Source of the DNA: Tenrec ecaudatus
Lineage: Eukaryota > Chordata > Mammalia > Afrosoricida > Tenrecidae
Direction of reading: 5' to 3'
NCBI RefSeq assembly: GCF_050624435.1
Contig: NC_134536.1
Coordinates: forward strand, 9,242,758-9,306,757
Length of the DNA: 64,000 bases
Below, one piece after another: positions 11,407 to 20,570 of this stretch. Each line of letters starts with the position of its first letter. The stretch's first letter is position 1. The position numbers were made by a program, and so were the translations under genes. A model generated the notes under the pieces. It ran no database searches. It saw only the letters and a list, made by a program, of their open reading frames with translations, and had not been told where the DNA came from.

Positions 11407-11684
11407 CTGTGGGGAGGAGGGCACAGAGTCAGCGGCGCGTGCGAAGAGGGAGGGAGGCTGTGGGTTCCCTGCCATCAGGAGACAGATGTGGGGCCTGGCT
11501 GCCTGGCAGGAACATGGCATGCCCGTCCCCAGGGCCAGTTCAGTCACAGCCTGGTTTCCCAGGCTATTTCAGACCCACTGTAGGGGGATGGGGGTGGCAC
11601 TGGCCTACAGACGCCTCAATCCTAATCCTTCAGGGCTTAAATGGTTTCATAGAAGAGAACAAATTATTCTTCAAACGGGGGCTT

Positions 11685-11888
11685 CAAACTCACAGCCATC
11701 GAGCCGATTCTGAGGAATGGCAACATCACAGGACAAGGTAAAGGGTCCCCGTGAGTTCCCAAGACTGAAACTCTTTAAGGAAGTAGAAAGGCTTGTTTTT
11801 TTCTTCTGAGGAGTGGCTGGTGGTTTTGAACTGTTGACCCTGTGATTAGCAGGCCAATGAATAACCACTATGCCACTGGGGCAAGCAG
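11685..11888 (-). mobile_element. AfroSINE
   Basis: Reads, on the plus strand, CAAACTCACAGCCATCGAGC at the 3' end of the element, ACTCTTTAAGGAAGTAGAAA in the middle, GTGGCTGGTGGTTTTGAACT over the tRNA-like part, and CCACTATGCCACTGGGGC at the 5' end. This is the order of the family in reverse. Confidence 0.88.
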
Positions 11889-12647
11889 GGTGAGGGATAG
11901 CACTGTATATGCCTTCTAGAATCCAAGAGCTCATATCTTTTCTCTAGTAGAATCGAGTGGACAATTACTATTGCTTGACAAATGACTAGTGATTACACAG
12001 ACCAAAGAACTCTTTCAAAAAAGGCTGCCAATGGGAGGATGATTCCACACCATTGCACCAGGCTTTTGTCCTGGTGCTCATACCTCTGTCCTGGAGCAGC
12101 ATGTGTGGGGCCCACAGGCGCTCCTGGTCTGCAGAGCCGTGTTGGCTCAGCTCCACGCCCAAGAAGTAAGGGCAGGATCAACGGGTCTGTTGTGTAAATG
12201 CTCAACTCCATTGCTGATTCAATATTGACTCCAGGCAGATGGCTGGATCCCTGGCTTAGTGACTGGGATAATCATGATCTCCACCCGTGTTACTGATCAG
12301 GCACTGAGCTGGGGACACTATCGGACAGGCATCGGTGCCCACGGCCAGCCTCTCAGGGGATGAGACCATCCTCTTCTTTGCATTGGTGTTCTGCGATTGC
12401 CCAAGACAGTTTCAGGCTGAGCTCACACCCCTCCTTTGGAGTAGAGAAAGCTCACGATGAGAAACCCAGATGCAGCTTCAGTCTCTGGGGACACATCTGC
12501 AGCAACAGCAGCTTTTGCCACCTGACAGGCTAGAACCTTCTATTTTCAAGGCCTGAGCGTCTCCCATGCTTCCTTCAAGACTTTCTTTCGATTTGAGAAC
12601 CTAAAATTGGGGGCCCGTGATCTGCCCAGCAAGTCATTATCTCAAAG

Positions 12648-12814
12648 TGTGGGCTAGCAGTTAGCAAACACTAGCTGCTCTACGGAAGAAAGAGGCGGCT
12701 TTCTACTCCCATATAGATGTACCTTCTCGGAAACTCATGGGGCAGTCCCTCCTGCACCCCAGGGTCACCCCAGGTCAGAATGAACTCGATGGCAGTGGGT
12801 TTGGGTTTGGCTTG
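12648..12814 (+). mobile_element. AfroSINE
   Basis: Plus orientation: GGGCTAGCAGTTAGC, CTAGCTGCTCTACGGAAGAA, GGAAACTCATGGGGCAGT, and the 3' end GAACTCGATGGCAGTGGGTT followed by TTGG repeats. The 5' box region is partly missing. An RTE fragment abuts its 3' end. Confidence 0.82.
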
Positions 12815-13190
12815 AAGTGTACATGGTGTCCTTCTCCAGGGCCTGGCCTCTCCAAGGACATGCCCAACGCCAGTGAGACAGGCTTTCCACCTTCGATTCT
12901 GGCCGTACTTCTTCCGACACTGTTTTATTTGTTCTTCAGGCAGCAAAGTACTCGGTACATTCAAGCTTCTTTGGCAACACCGTCATACAAATGGATCCTC
13001 ATGCTCGCTGGAGTAGATGATCGGTGAAAAAGAGGGCGACCCTTCATGAGGAAGACTGATGCAGCGGGCTCGAGCGTTGGAAGGATGGCACTGGGCTGGC
13101 CAGTGGTTCTGCCTGTTGTCTGCAGGGTCACCGTGCGAGCGACTGGATGCCACTTGACACCTAATGCCGCCACCACCACCACCACTGATA
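12815..13190 (+). mobile_element. RTE LINE copy with inverted 5' part
   Basis: 12815-13010 reads as RTE sequence on the minus strand (GAAGAAGTACGGCCAGAATC, then GGCATGTCC, then CTGGAGAAGGACACCATG). 13020-13190 is the adjoining downstream RTE sequence on the plus strand (AAAAAGAGGGCGACCC to the 3' end GCCACTTGACACCTAATGCC). The two parts are consecutive in the element but head in opposite directions. This is the pattern of a 5' inversion made during target-primed reverse transcription. Confidence 0.75.
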
Positions 13191-13813
13191 ACTGCGCATT
13201 AAACAACTTTCCTGAGCAGAAATCAGAATTCTCCAAAGACCATCTTCAAGAGGGCAGCTGGCAGCCCTGGGAGAAGCCCACCAGCTAAGGAGGCAGATAG
13301 GCAACAGGGGGTGAGGAGGAGGCGAGCAGCACCATCTTCATAAGCAGGCTGCTTTCAAGAGCACCTGGCAGTATGACAAGTAATCATTAGTCCTTGGGGC
13401 AGGGGCCCAGCCAAGAATGCAGCGTGTCGAACTGTCTGAGTCCAGTCAACCTCACACTCGTCAAAGATGGGACATTTGCCTCTCATACAGAAATGAAGTT
13501 CGTCAAGATTTACTAATAAAAATTATGCTACCAGGCTGTTTACCTGGCTTAAAAAAAATGAAATTCATCAAGTTTTACCAGCAAGAATGGTATTAGCAGT
13601 TAGCCAGCTTCTTGGCGTCTTCCAGGCTTTCTTCTGGGACTTTCTTTTGATGTGAGAACTACAGACATGGACCATGACCCGCCCAGAGATTCTGTAAGTC
13701 AGGGCTGCAATTCTCAATGGTGGGAAATCGGAGTCTGCTGATGCTGGCTTTTCTGGTCAGCTCGAGGAGGAGGAGGAGGAAGAGGAGCGGGCAGAAAGCA
13801 GGTGGGGGTTTAC

Positions 13814-13907
13814 CTGCACCAAGGTTGGTTGGCAGGAAAGCAGCCAAGCCCACAATCTTGAATTTGGTGCCCCAGATATTCGACGTGACCTGAGCAAGGT
13901 AGTTGTG
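13814..13907 (-). CDS. TULP4: TULP4 exon J: start of tubby domain (residues 509-539)
   Basis: 94 bases: 31 codons plus one base (G|TG with exon K, Val540). Acceptor CTTCTCACAG|CACAAC; donor GGTGCAG|GTAAAC. The peptide runs HNYLAQVTSNIWGTKFKIVG and AAFLPTNLGA. NIWGTKF matches the family motif N-x-x-G-T-K-F in the first strands of the tubby barrel, and NLGA-VIYKT (across the junction with exon K) matches the following strand. It is the smallest coding exon here. Confidence 0.95.
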
Positions 13908-14468
13908 CTGTGAGAAGAACAGAGAAAGGAAGACCTCAGACACCATGACTAACTTCTCGATCAATCACATAGTGGAGACGTCGAACTTACAGCTTAGGAA
14001 TGCATAGGTGAAAAACCAAAAGCCCTAACCAACCACCAGTGCAGACCACGCTACCCCAGATCCTACCTTGCCTACCTTCCCTTCTCATTTGTGACCCCCG
14101 AAGCAAGAGTCTCCTTTGTCTGCCACACAGACATGAGCCTCAGGTAGTTTAAAAAGACCTGCTGAGCAGAGTACACTTTCGGCAGCTCCCCACCCAAACG
14201 CCCCTCCACCCAACCCCACCCCACCCCCGCCGTGTGGGTAGAGAAACCACTTGACAGGTGCTGTGTCTGAGAGTCCTTGTACTGACACGACCGAGATCTG
14301 ACTGCCCAATTATCTGACTCTTCAATAAGCTTCAGAGAAAGACAAAATTATTGCTATGTCCAAGGTATGCACTTCTATATACACGTATACATGAATGCAT
14401 ACTCACACACACATGCCTACATTGACACACACCCATGGATATGTACACACACACAGACATTCACATGA

Positions 14469-14545
14469 GGGGCTTCAAAAACTTTGTGGGGAAAACGCCA
14501 GTATCTTTTAATTACGCTTTTCCACGAACTTTTTGAAGGCCCCCA
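14469..14545. mobile_element. Palindromic mini-element (MITE-like)
   Basis: About 75 bases folding on themselves: GGGGCTTCAAAAACTTTGTGG on the left pairs with CCACGAACTTTTTGAAGGCCCC on the right around an AT-rich centre. The layout resembles mariner-derived palindromic MITEs such as MADE1, but the family is not proven. A related, more degraded sequence is at 46010-46090. Confidence 0.6.
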
Positions 14546-14799
14546 TTACACACATTCAAACACATACATGTTCACACATTCATTTTCACACACACACACA
14601 CACACACACACATTCCCCACTTTTGTCACACCTCCACCCACCTGCATACATTTACACACACACACACGTTCACAGACACGTCATAGAGATGAACTTTGCA
14701 GAGCTCATCATGGAGCAACCTGAGGGGAGACAAGGCTGGGCAGAGCCTGGGAGACGACCACTGAGACAGGCTCAGAGGGGGCTCCACAAGATGCTGCCA

Positions 14800-15090
14800 G
14801 GGAGGACGGGGCGAGCAGGGGAGGGTGGGGCTGAGCAGGGGGAGGGTGGGGCTGAGCAGGGGGAATGGGGCTGAGCAGGGGGAATGGGGCTGAGCAGGGG
14901 AGGACAGGGCTGAGCAGGGGAGGATAGGGCTGAGCAGGGAGGGTGGGGCTGAGCAGGGGGAATGGGGCTGAGCAGGGAGAGGATAGGGCTGAGCAGGGGG
15001 AGGACGGGGCTGAGAAGGGAGAGAATGGGGCTGAGAAGGGGAGTATAGATAGGGCTGAGCAGGGGGAGGATGGGGCTGAGCTGGGGGACT
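14800..15090 (+). repeat. G-rich minisatellite, unit around GGGGCTGAGCAGGG
   Basis: At least a dozen units of variable length (about 15-25 bases), each containing GGGCTGAGCAGGG or GGGCTGAGAAGGG, with inserts such as GGAGGAC, GGAATGG and GGATAG. The plus strand is strongly purine-rich. It lies about 500 bases downstream of the donor of exon I. Long minus-strand reading frames here (Pro/Ala/Gln-rich) come only from the repeat. Confidence 0.9.
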
Positions 15091-15596
15091 AACTGCACCT
15101 GCACTCCCTGAAAGGCCCTGGCATGGGGCCGGGGCAGGAAGGTGGCGAGGGCATGAGACCGGTGGCCCATGAGTCCAGGTGAAGGTGGGCACAGGGCAGG
15201 AAATGGCAGGCAGCGAGGTCCGGTGCGAGTCTGACAGGGGGTTGGGGTGTATGTGTGTGAGGCCACCAGGAGCAGGAGGCAGGGAAGCCTGCGGTCCAAC
15301 CTTGGGTTTTGTCCTGCACCCCATGGATGGCCAGCCTAGGGCTGCAGGACAGGAGCTGCCAGGGCCTGAGTGTCTGGCAGTGAAGGGCATCTCCTCCTCG
15401 AGCACAGCTGAGGGCAGCCCTGTGGTACTGGGTGGGAACAGCCCCAGAGAAACAGGTATGGGCAAAGGGGGTGGGGTGCGCATCAGGCAAACCCAGAGGA
15501 AGGAGGGGCAGCTGCGGAGAGCACGCTGTGCAAAGTGGGTGAGTGCGGCCCCACCTGAGGGAGGAGGAGGGAAGAGCAGGTGTTGTAGGGTCCCAC

Positions 15597-15741
15597 CTGA
15601 GCAATGTCTTCAAAGGGAAACTCCCTACGGGCCAAGCTGGGTGAGCCGATGGAGGTCTTCCTCATTGGTAGCCGGGGGGACCGAGAGACCTCCTGTGTGG
15701 CCCGGGACAGCTTCGGGGACTTCCGAGCCTCAATGTTGATC
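15597..15741 (-). CDS. TULP4: TULP4 exon I: Ser-Pro linker leading into tubby domain (residues 460-508)
   Basis: 145 bases: one base completes Arg460, then 48 codons, phase 0 at the end. Acceptor TCTCTGCAG|GATCAA; donor GCTCAG|GTGGGA. The peptide starts INIEARKSPKLSRATQEVSR, continues SPRLPMRKTSIGSPSLARRE, and ends FPFEDIAQ. It continues the K-S-P / R-S-P series of exon H. The final FEDIAQ segment leads directly into the tubby start in exon J. Confidence 0.95.
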
Positions 15742-16440
15742 CTGCAGAGACAAGACTGGGGGGTGAGCACCCGCCCTCCTCACTGAACAGTCCTTGAGGT
15801 CAGGGGCCCTGCTATTCCCCACCGGCACGAGGCCCTCAGCTCTCACAGGCTGCAGCTTCAGCACCCCACAGGGCATCCACAGAGCAGCCCGCCTGTCCTT
15901 CGGGCCGCTGGGTGCCGGGCCCACCCAATGGCAGTGGGGAATCAGGGCCTTGAGCCGGACGACTTCCTGCTGCTCCTTTGTCTCATGTTCTATTTCAGCT
16001 CTCAGAACCCAGCTCTCCCACCTGGGCATGCGGGCGGGGCACCAGCTTCCTCTGAGGGAATTAATAAGGACCCTCCAGGCGAGAAAGGCACCCTCCTCAG
16101 CCTCCAGTTGGGGGCTTGGTGGGCTCCCTAGGGCCCTGAACAGGGTGGTGCACTGGGGACCTGGTGAAGTGAGCTATCTAAAGTTTTCCCAGTGCATGGT
16201 GGCCTGAGTGTGGGGACCAGGAGGCAAGGCACCGGGAGCACACAAGGAGACGGGACCTCGCAGGCACTTAGGCGACTGCGCTCTAAGTGTCCCCTCAAAA
16301 GGACACTCCCATGTGAAGACCTGGGTCTCCAATGCGAAGGAGCTCCTCTCACATGGGAGGGACCCGTGTTACACACACACTCTCTCTCTCTCTCTCTCCC
16401 TCCTCTCTCTCTGTCCCTCCCAACCCCCCAGGCCCGTTAC
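15742..16440 (-). other. TULP4: TULP4 intron H-I
   Basis: 699 bases. A (CA)n to (CT)n transition lies at about 16370-16412. No mobile element recognised. Confidence 0.85.
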
Positions 16441-16585
16441 CTGGGGAGCTTGGGCGACTTGCTGGCTCTGGGGATCCGGGGAGACTTCCTGGCCGCCCAG
16501 TCGTCGCTCAGCTCGACGTCGCTGGAGTCGGAGCAGTTGCAGCTGTCCCCCACAGTGGACATCAGGCTGTTCCCGTACATTTCCT
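16441..16585 (-). CDS. TULP4: TULP4 exon H: acidic then basic Ser-Pro linker (residues 412-459)
   Basis: 145 bases: two bases complete Glu412, 47 codons, then AG shared with exon I (AG|G, Arg460). Acceptor TTCCGCAG|AGGAAA; donor CCCCAG|GTAACG. The peptide starts EEMYGNSLM, has the Cys/Ser/Asp cluster DSCNCSDSSDVELSDDW, and then the repeated motif KSPRIPRASKSPKLP. The K-S-P repeats resemble proline-directed kinase sites in a disordered linker (inference). Just past the donor on the minus strand lies a purine-rich run (CT-rich on the plus strand, about 16379-16412). Confidence 0.94.
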
Positions 16586-17658
16586 CTGCGGAACAGAAGC
16601 GGGCCAATGAGGGGTGCGGGCAGCGCTCTCCATGGCGCCCGCTACTCTGAGAGGCTGAAGCACTGGGGAAGAGCGTGGTCACCCCTTGTTGAACCTTGCA
16701 GGACTAGCGGGGCGGGTCTCTGGCTGGTACAGAAGCGAGTATGGCACTTGTGCGCCTCTAGGAGGCTCTGTTGCCACTGGAGCAGTCATGGCCTGGCTGT
16801 GCCTCGGGACACGGGGACTTCCAGGTTCCACCAAGAACCTGCTTTGCGCCTGGGGTCTGGGAAGGACTGGCTGGGTGCAGGCCCGTGAGGGCTCCAGTCT
16901 TTACAGTGTGGGGCCTGCCCCAGGGCCTCCCAGCAGCGGTATCTGGGCTACTCACCCGTGGGCTGGGGAAGCCCACCCACCAGAGGGGCTGCCTGCGCAC
17001 CAAGGGCACAGGTAGAAGGGGGGCCTGTGTAGGAGAAGCATCCAGAAGGCGCACTGAGCTGAGCTACACCTGCAGGTGTGCCCATGGTCATCCATCAGGC
17101 TGTGCCGAGGGTGGGCCCACAAAGCCGCAAAGGGGCAGGCATCCTCATCATCCCCCTACCCCCAGTCTCTCAGTCTGCCCCTGAAGGACCCTTCTCAGAA
17201 CCACTCTGTGCCGCTGACCACAGCCCCGCCCCTCAAGGTTCTGTAGAGCCAAACCAGGCAGACACACCGCATGCTGCCAGCTCACAGTGACCGCTGGGCA
17301 GGTGTGCAGGGCCCTAACAGCCAGGTGTTGCAGTGACACTGAATGGCTCTGGCAGAGCTTCCAGATAAAGAAGAAAGGCCTGGTGATCTACTTCTAAACA
17401 CCGGCCCACAAGAAGCCTGCAGCATGCCAGTCTGGGCTGCACCTGGGGCAGGGCTGGTACGGAGCTGGGAGCACGGGGTCCCCAGGGTCAGTTCCCTGGG
17501 AGCAACAATGCTCCCAGGAGGAACATCAGCAGCGAGGACACTCTGCACTCAGACTCAAGCCCCACCAGACTGTGCCAGCTCCCTCTCCCCGAAAACTGTG
17601 CCGCACCCCCAGCCACCAGGGCTCCCTCAGCCCACCTCTGGCCCCAGCAGGAGCCCAC
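16586..17658 (-). other. TULP4: TULP4 intron G-H
   Basis: 1073 bases. A degraded plus-strand AfroSINE piece at 17365-17405 (AGAAAGGCCTGGTGATCTAC) is the only repeat I can name. Confidence 0.8.
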
Positions 17659-17893
17659 CTGACTTGTTGTCCGTGCGGGGGTCCATAATGACGAACTCGG
17701 GCCGAAGCTTGCTGATGCGCCGGCCCTTGAGCACAGGCACCAGCCCGCCCAGGTACTCCAGGGAGAGTGTGTAGCAGGGCCCGCCCACCTCGGGGTCGTC
17801 CTCTGTCCGCCGCATGGTGCAGTGTAGCCGCTCGTTGCCAGCCGACGGGTAGCTGACGAAGTCCCGCATGTTGCTGGGGTCTGGGATCGGGGG
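17659..17893 (-). CDS. TULP4: TULP4 exon G: post-SOCS region (residues 334-411)
   Basis: 235 bases: 78 codons plus one base (G|AG with exon H, Glu412). Acceptor CCCCCTGCAG|CCCCCG; donor AAGTCAG|GTGGGC. The peptide starts PPIPDPSNMRDFVSYPSAGN, continues with RLHCTMRRTEDDPEVGGPC and LEYLGGLVPVLKGRRISKL, and ends FVIMDPRTDNKS. It is nearly unchanged from the remembered human protein except near the end. I recognise no separate named domain here; the mixture of short strands and basic residues lies between the SOCS box and the linker. Confidence 0.95.
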
Positions 17894-18080
17894 CTGCAGG
17901 GGGTGGGGAGAAGAGGGCAGGCTGAGGCCAGGTGGGCAGCCCACTGTGTCTGCAGGCTGGCTGGGAACCTAGGGAAAGAGGGGTGGCGGGGGGGGGGAAA
18001 GGGGGCCAGAGATTCCCAACTCCAGGTACACACAAAGAACACCTAATCAAGGAACCACCCAAGGGGGTGGGGTGGGGGAG

Positions 18081-18521
18081 CACCTGCACTTTACACAGAC
18101 CTGAGCCAGGACCCACCCAGATGGCGGGCCAGGGGAAGGGCCGGGAGGGCACCTGCAATTTACACAGACCTGAGCCAAGACCCACCCAGATGGCGGGCCA
18201 GGGGAAGGGCCGGGAGGGCACCTGCAATTTACACAGACCTGAGCCAAGACCCACCCAGATGGCGGGCCAGGGGAAGGGCCGGGAGGGCACCTGCAATTTA
18301 CACAGACCTGAGCCAGGACCCACCCAGATGGCGGGCCAGGGGAAGGGCCGGGAGGGCACCTGCACTTTACACAGACCTGAGCCAGGATCCACCCAGATGG
18401 TGGGCCAGGGGAAGGGCTGGGAGGGCACCTGCAATTTATACAGACCTGAGCCAGGACCCACCCGGATGGCGGGCCAGGGGAAAGGCCGGAAGGGCGCCTG
18501 CACTTTACAGAGACCTGAGCC
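18081..18521 (+). repeat. 69-base minisatellite, about 6.4 units
   Basis: Units begin CACCTGCACTTTACACAGAC or CACCTGCAATTTACACAGAC at 18081, 18150, 18219, 18288, 18357 and 18426. A partial unit starts at 18495. Each unit continues CTGAGCCAGGACCCACCCAG and GGCGGGCCAGGGGAAGGGCC. Spacing is exactly 69 bases, so both strands stay open (23 codons per unit), which creates false reading frames of up to 325 codons. A further partial unit is found at 18853-18885, beyond an AfroSINE. Confidence 0.95.
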
Positions 18522-18728
18522 AGGAGCCCTGGTGGCCTAGTGGGTTGTATGTTAGGCTGCTAACTGAAAGGTCAGTACTTTGAGCTCCCCAGCTGCTCCT
18601 TAGGAGACAGATGAGGCTCTCTGCTCCTACGAAGACAGCCTGGGAACTCCCCAGAGGCAGCAGCTCTACTCTGTCCTATAGGATCACTATGAATCGGAAT
18701 CGACAGCATGGCAGTTGTTTGGTTAAGT
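18522..18728 (+). mobile_element. AfroSINE, nearly complete
   Basis: Starts AGGAGCCCTGGTGGCCTAGT, then GCTGCTAACTGAAAGGTCAG (tRNA-like B-box area), CTCTACTCTGTCCTATAGGA in the body, and ends ATGAATCGGAATCGACAGCA. It starts in the middle of a minisatellite unit. Confidence 0.92.
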
Positions 18729-19215
18729 TTTTCGGAAACCAGGACGCTGCCCAGATGGCTAAGTGTAGAATGGGAGTGGGAGGGGTGTGGACACATGTGT
18801 GTGTGTGGCAGGAGGGTGTAGTTGGAGAGGGGGAGATGGTGTTGTGCTAGGCAGCTGCACTTTACAGAGACCTGAGCCATGGCCTGGACCAGACAGCTAA
18901 CTAGAAAGGCGAGGATGGGGTGGAGTCAGTGCCCAACATGGTGGCTAGAATCACGCCACCACCAGTAGCAGAAGTGGCTGAAGCAGCAATGCAGGGCGGG
19001 CCTCCAGTCGGACAGCAAGACTCGGAGCCTGAAGTGCCACCCCGCCCCTGCAAGCCATGCTGAATCGCCACGGCCCCCACCCACCATTAGCATGACACGG
19101 AATGCTGCTGCAGCTGCAGGGACATCAGGTGGTCAGGGCAAGGCAGAGGTTTCTGCAGGGGTTACCTTCCCCATCTGCTCCCCCAGCACCAGAGCAGGGA
19201 TACTGTGGAGGCAGT

Positions 19216-19327
19216 ACCTTGACAAAAGGGGGAAGGTGGTAGAGGTGAGAGCTGGGGGTGGGCGGGAGTACCTTGATGGTGGGGTGAAGGCCGTGGAGAG
19301 GTTGGAGCAGGGGGTGGGGGGCAATAC
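19216..19327 (-). repeat. Tandem extra copies of the exon F 3' end with splice donor
   Basis: On the minus strand the exon end ...ACGGCCTTCACCCCCACCATCAAG|GTATTG is followed by a close copy ending CACCATCAAG-type|GTACTC at 19272/19271, and by a more diverged one ending TTGTCAAG|GTACTG at 19218/19217. Spacings are 56 and 54 bases. The donor core AAG|GTAYT is kept in all three. Confidence 0.85.
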
Positions 19328-19552
19328 CTTGATGGTGGGGGTGAAGGCCGTGGAGAGGTAGGAGCAGAGGCGGGGCGGCAGGCTCAGCTTGCTGACATCC
19401 TTGTCTTCCCGCAGGGCACTGGCGATGGCCTGCTGGCACAGCAGCTGCAGGCTGGACACACGGTGCTCCACACGTACCACATACAGGGCTGGGCCCGATG
19501 CCATGAGCAGCCGCGAGTCCCGGTGGCCCCAGCAGATGGAGATGATGGGGCG
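19328..19552 (-). CDS. TULP4: TULP4 exon F: last WD40 blade and SOCS box (residues 259-333)
   Basis: 225 bases, 75 whole codons, phase 0. Acceptor CCCTGGCAG|CGCCCC; donor ATCAAG|GTATTG. It begins with the blade RPIISICWGHRDSRLLMASG and continues through ALYVVRVEH. The SOCS box follows. Its BC-box pattern LxxxCxxxI is visible as LQLLCQQAI (residues 293-301), and a Cullin-box-like LPPRLCSYL lies at 316-324. In the family these contact Elongin C and Cullin-5, giving a ubiquitin-ligase adaptor. Odd point: the last part of the exon with its donor is repeated twice more in the adjacent intron, at 56- and 54-base spacing (see findings). Confidence 0.96.
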
Positions 19553-20367
19553 CTGCCAGGGGCAGGGAAGACGCGAGTGAGGCTCGGCCTGCAGGGCAGC
19601 AGCACCGGCCCTCTTGGCTCGGGCAGCATCCGGTTTTGAGAGCACAACGCTGTTGGGTCGTATCTGACCCAGAAGAACCTTCTCAGGAGGGAGGAGCTCT
19701 GCCCGAGGGGCTTGAAGACCATCACTGTCACAGAAGCAGGGGCCACATCACTTGGACTTCTGTCCCCACAGGCAGCACTGCAGCTTATTTAGGGTCAGGT
19801 CCTACAAGCCCCCAGGCTGCTGTGTGACCTGGGGGCCTGCCAGGAAGTCAGGCATAGTGGAGCGAGGTGAGGGTGGAGGGGGTGAACGACAGGAAGTGCC
19901 CTGGGAGTGCCAATAGGAGATCACCTGCCGAAAGACACAAGACCACTGCCTGGGCCAAGGGGAGAAGGGGCAGCCTGGCTAGGAAAGGCAGGCGGATCCC
20001 CAGTGTTGCAAGGGAGAGGTTTTTAGCAGTAAAGCTGAAAGCTCAGGGGTGCCATCTGAGGAGTCGAGCCCAGGAAGGAGGAGGCAGTGGGGTGTGGGGT
20101 GGGGGCCAAGGGTGAGAGTGAGAGTGAGGAGGGAGGCCAACAGTTGGAGCTCGGATTTAATGGGGTCAGGTGGGGTTTCAAGGGTCGGAGCACAAAGGCT
20201 GGCTGTCCAGAGTGGCAGACAGGACCAGGACTTCCCCAGCACTCAGCTGTAGCATGCAAGGTCAGGCTGCCGGTGATCCTTCTTCTGTATTCACCAGTGT
20301 GACTGGGAAGCTGCTGTGGAGCCTGACCCGGTGGCCACAGGGCCTGGAGTCCAAGCCAGGGACCTCC

Positions 20368-20570
20368 ATTGTTAGGTGCCATCAAGTTGGTTCTGACTAC
20401 CGTGCGGGCAACAGTACTGCGCTGCACACCCTCCCCATAGCTGTTTGTCTGAGTCCACCCGCCGCACACCCTCCCCACAGCTGTTTGTCTGAGCCCACTC
20501 GCCGCACACCCTCCCCACAGCTGTTTGTCTGAGCCCACTATTGCAGGCACTGGGTCCATCCGAATGGCAG
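20368..20570 (-). mobile_element. RTE 3' end with internal 40-base triplication
   Basis: On the plus strand it starts GTTAGGTGCCATCAAGTTGG, the reverse of the RTE tail (…CGACGGCACCTAAC). It continues to TATTGCAGGCACTGGGTCCA, which also matches the reversed RTE 3' region. Between these, GCACACCCTCCCCACAGCTG with TTTGTCTGAGCCCACTCGCC is repeated three times at 40-base spacing (about 20423-20540). Confidence 0.75.

Larger units (their letters stand above)
11407..13813 (-). other. TULP4: TULP4 intron J-K
   Basis: 2407 bases. It contains a minus-strand AfroSINE (11685-11888), a plus-strand AfroSINE (12648-12814), and an RTE fragment pair in opposite orientation (12815-13190). A purine triplet run, (GAG/GGA)n, lies at about 13764-13790 near the donor of exon J. 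Confidence 0.85.
13908..15596 (-). other. TULP4: TULP4 intron I-J
   Basis: 1689 bases. It holds CA-rich sequence (14400-14680, with (CA)n at 14587-14611), a palindromic element (14469-14545), and a G-rich minisatellite (14800-15090). No AfroSINE seen. Confidence 0.85.
17894..19327 (-). other. TULP4: TULP4 intron F-G
   Basis: 1434 bases. It is occupied by a 69-base minisatellite (18081-18521 plus an outlying unit at 18853), an AfroSINE (18522-18728), and two extra copies of the exon F donor region (19218-19327). Confidence 0.9.

Noticed and set aside
14626..15483. 285-codon minus-strand frame rich in Pro/Ala/Gln
   Set aside because: It is the translated G-rich minisatellite; no conservation signal or start context.
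17526..18503. 325-codon minus-strand and 202-codon plus-strand frames
   Set aside because: Products of the 69-base minisatellite, whose period is a multiple of three; part of the minus one overlaps exon G in a wrong frame.
18081..18521. CRISPR-like regular spacing
   Set aside because: Whole 69-base units are near identical with no unique spacers; a minisatellite in a mammalian intron.
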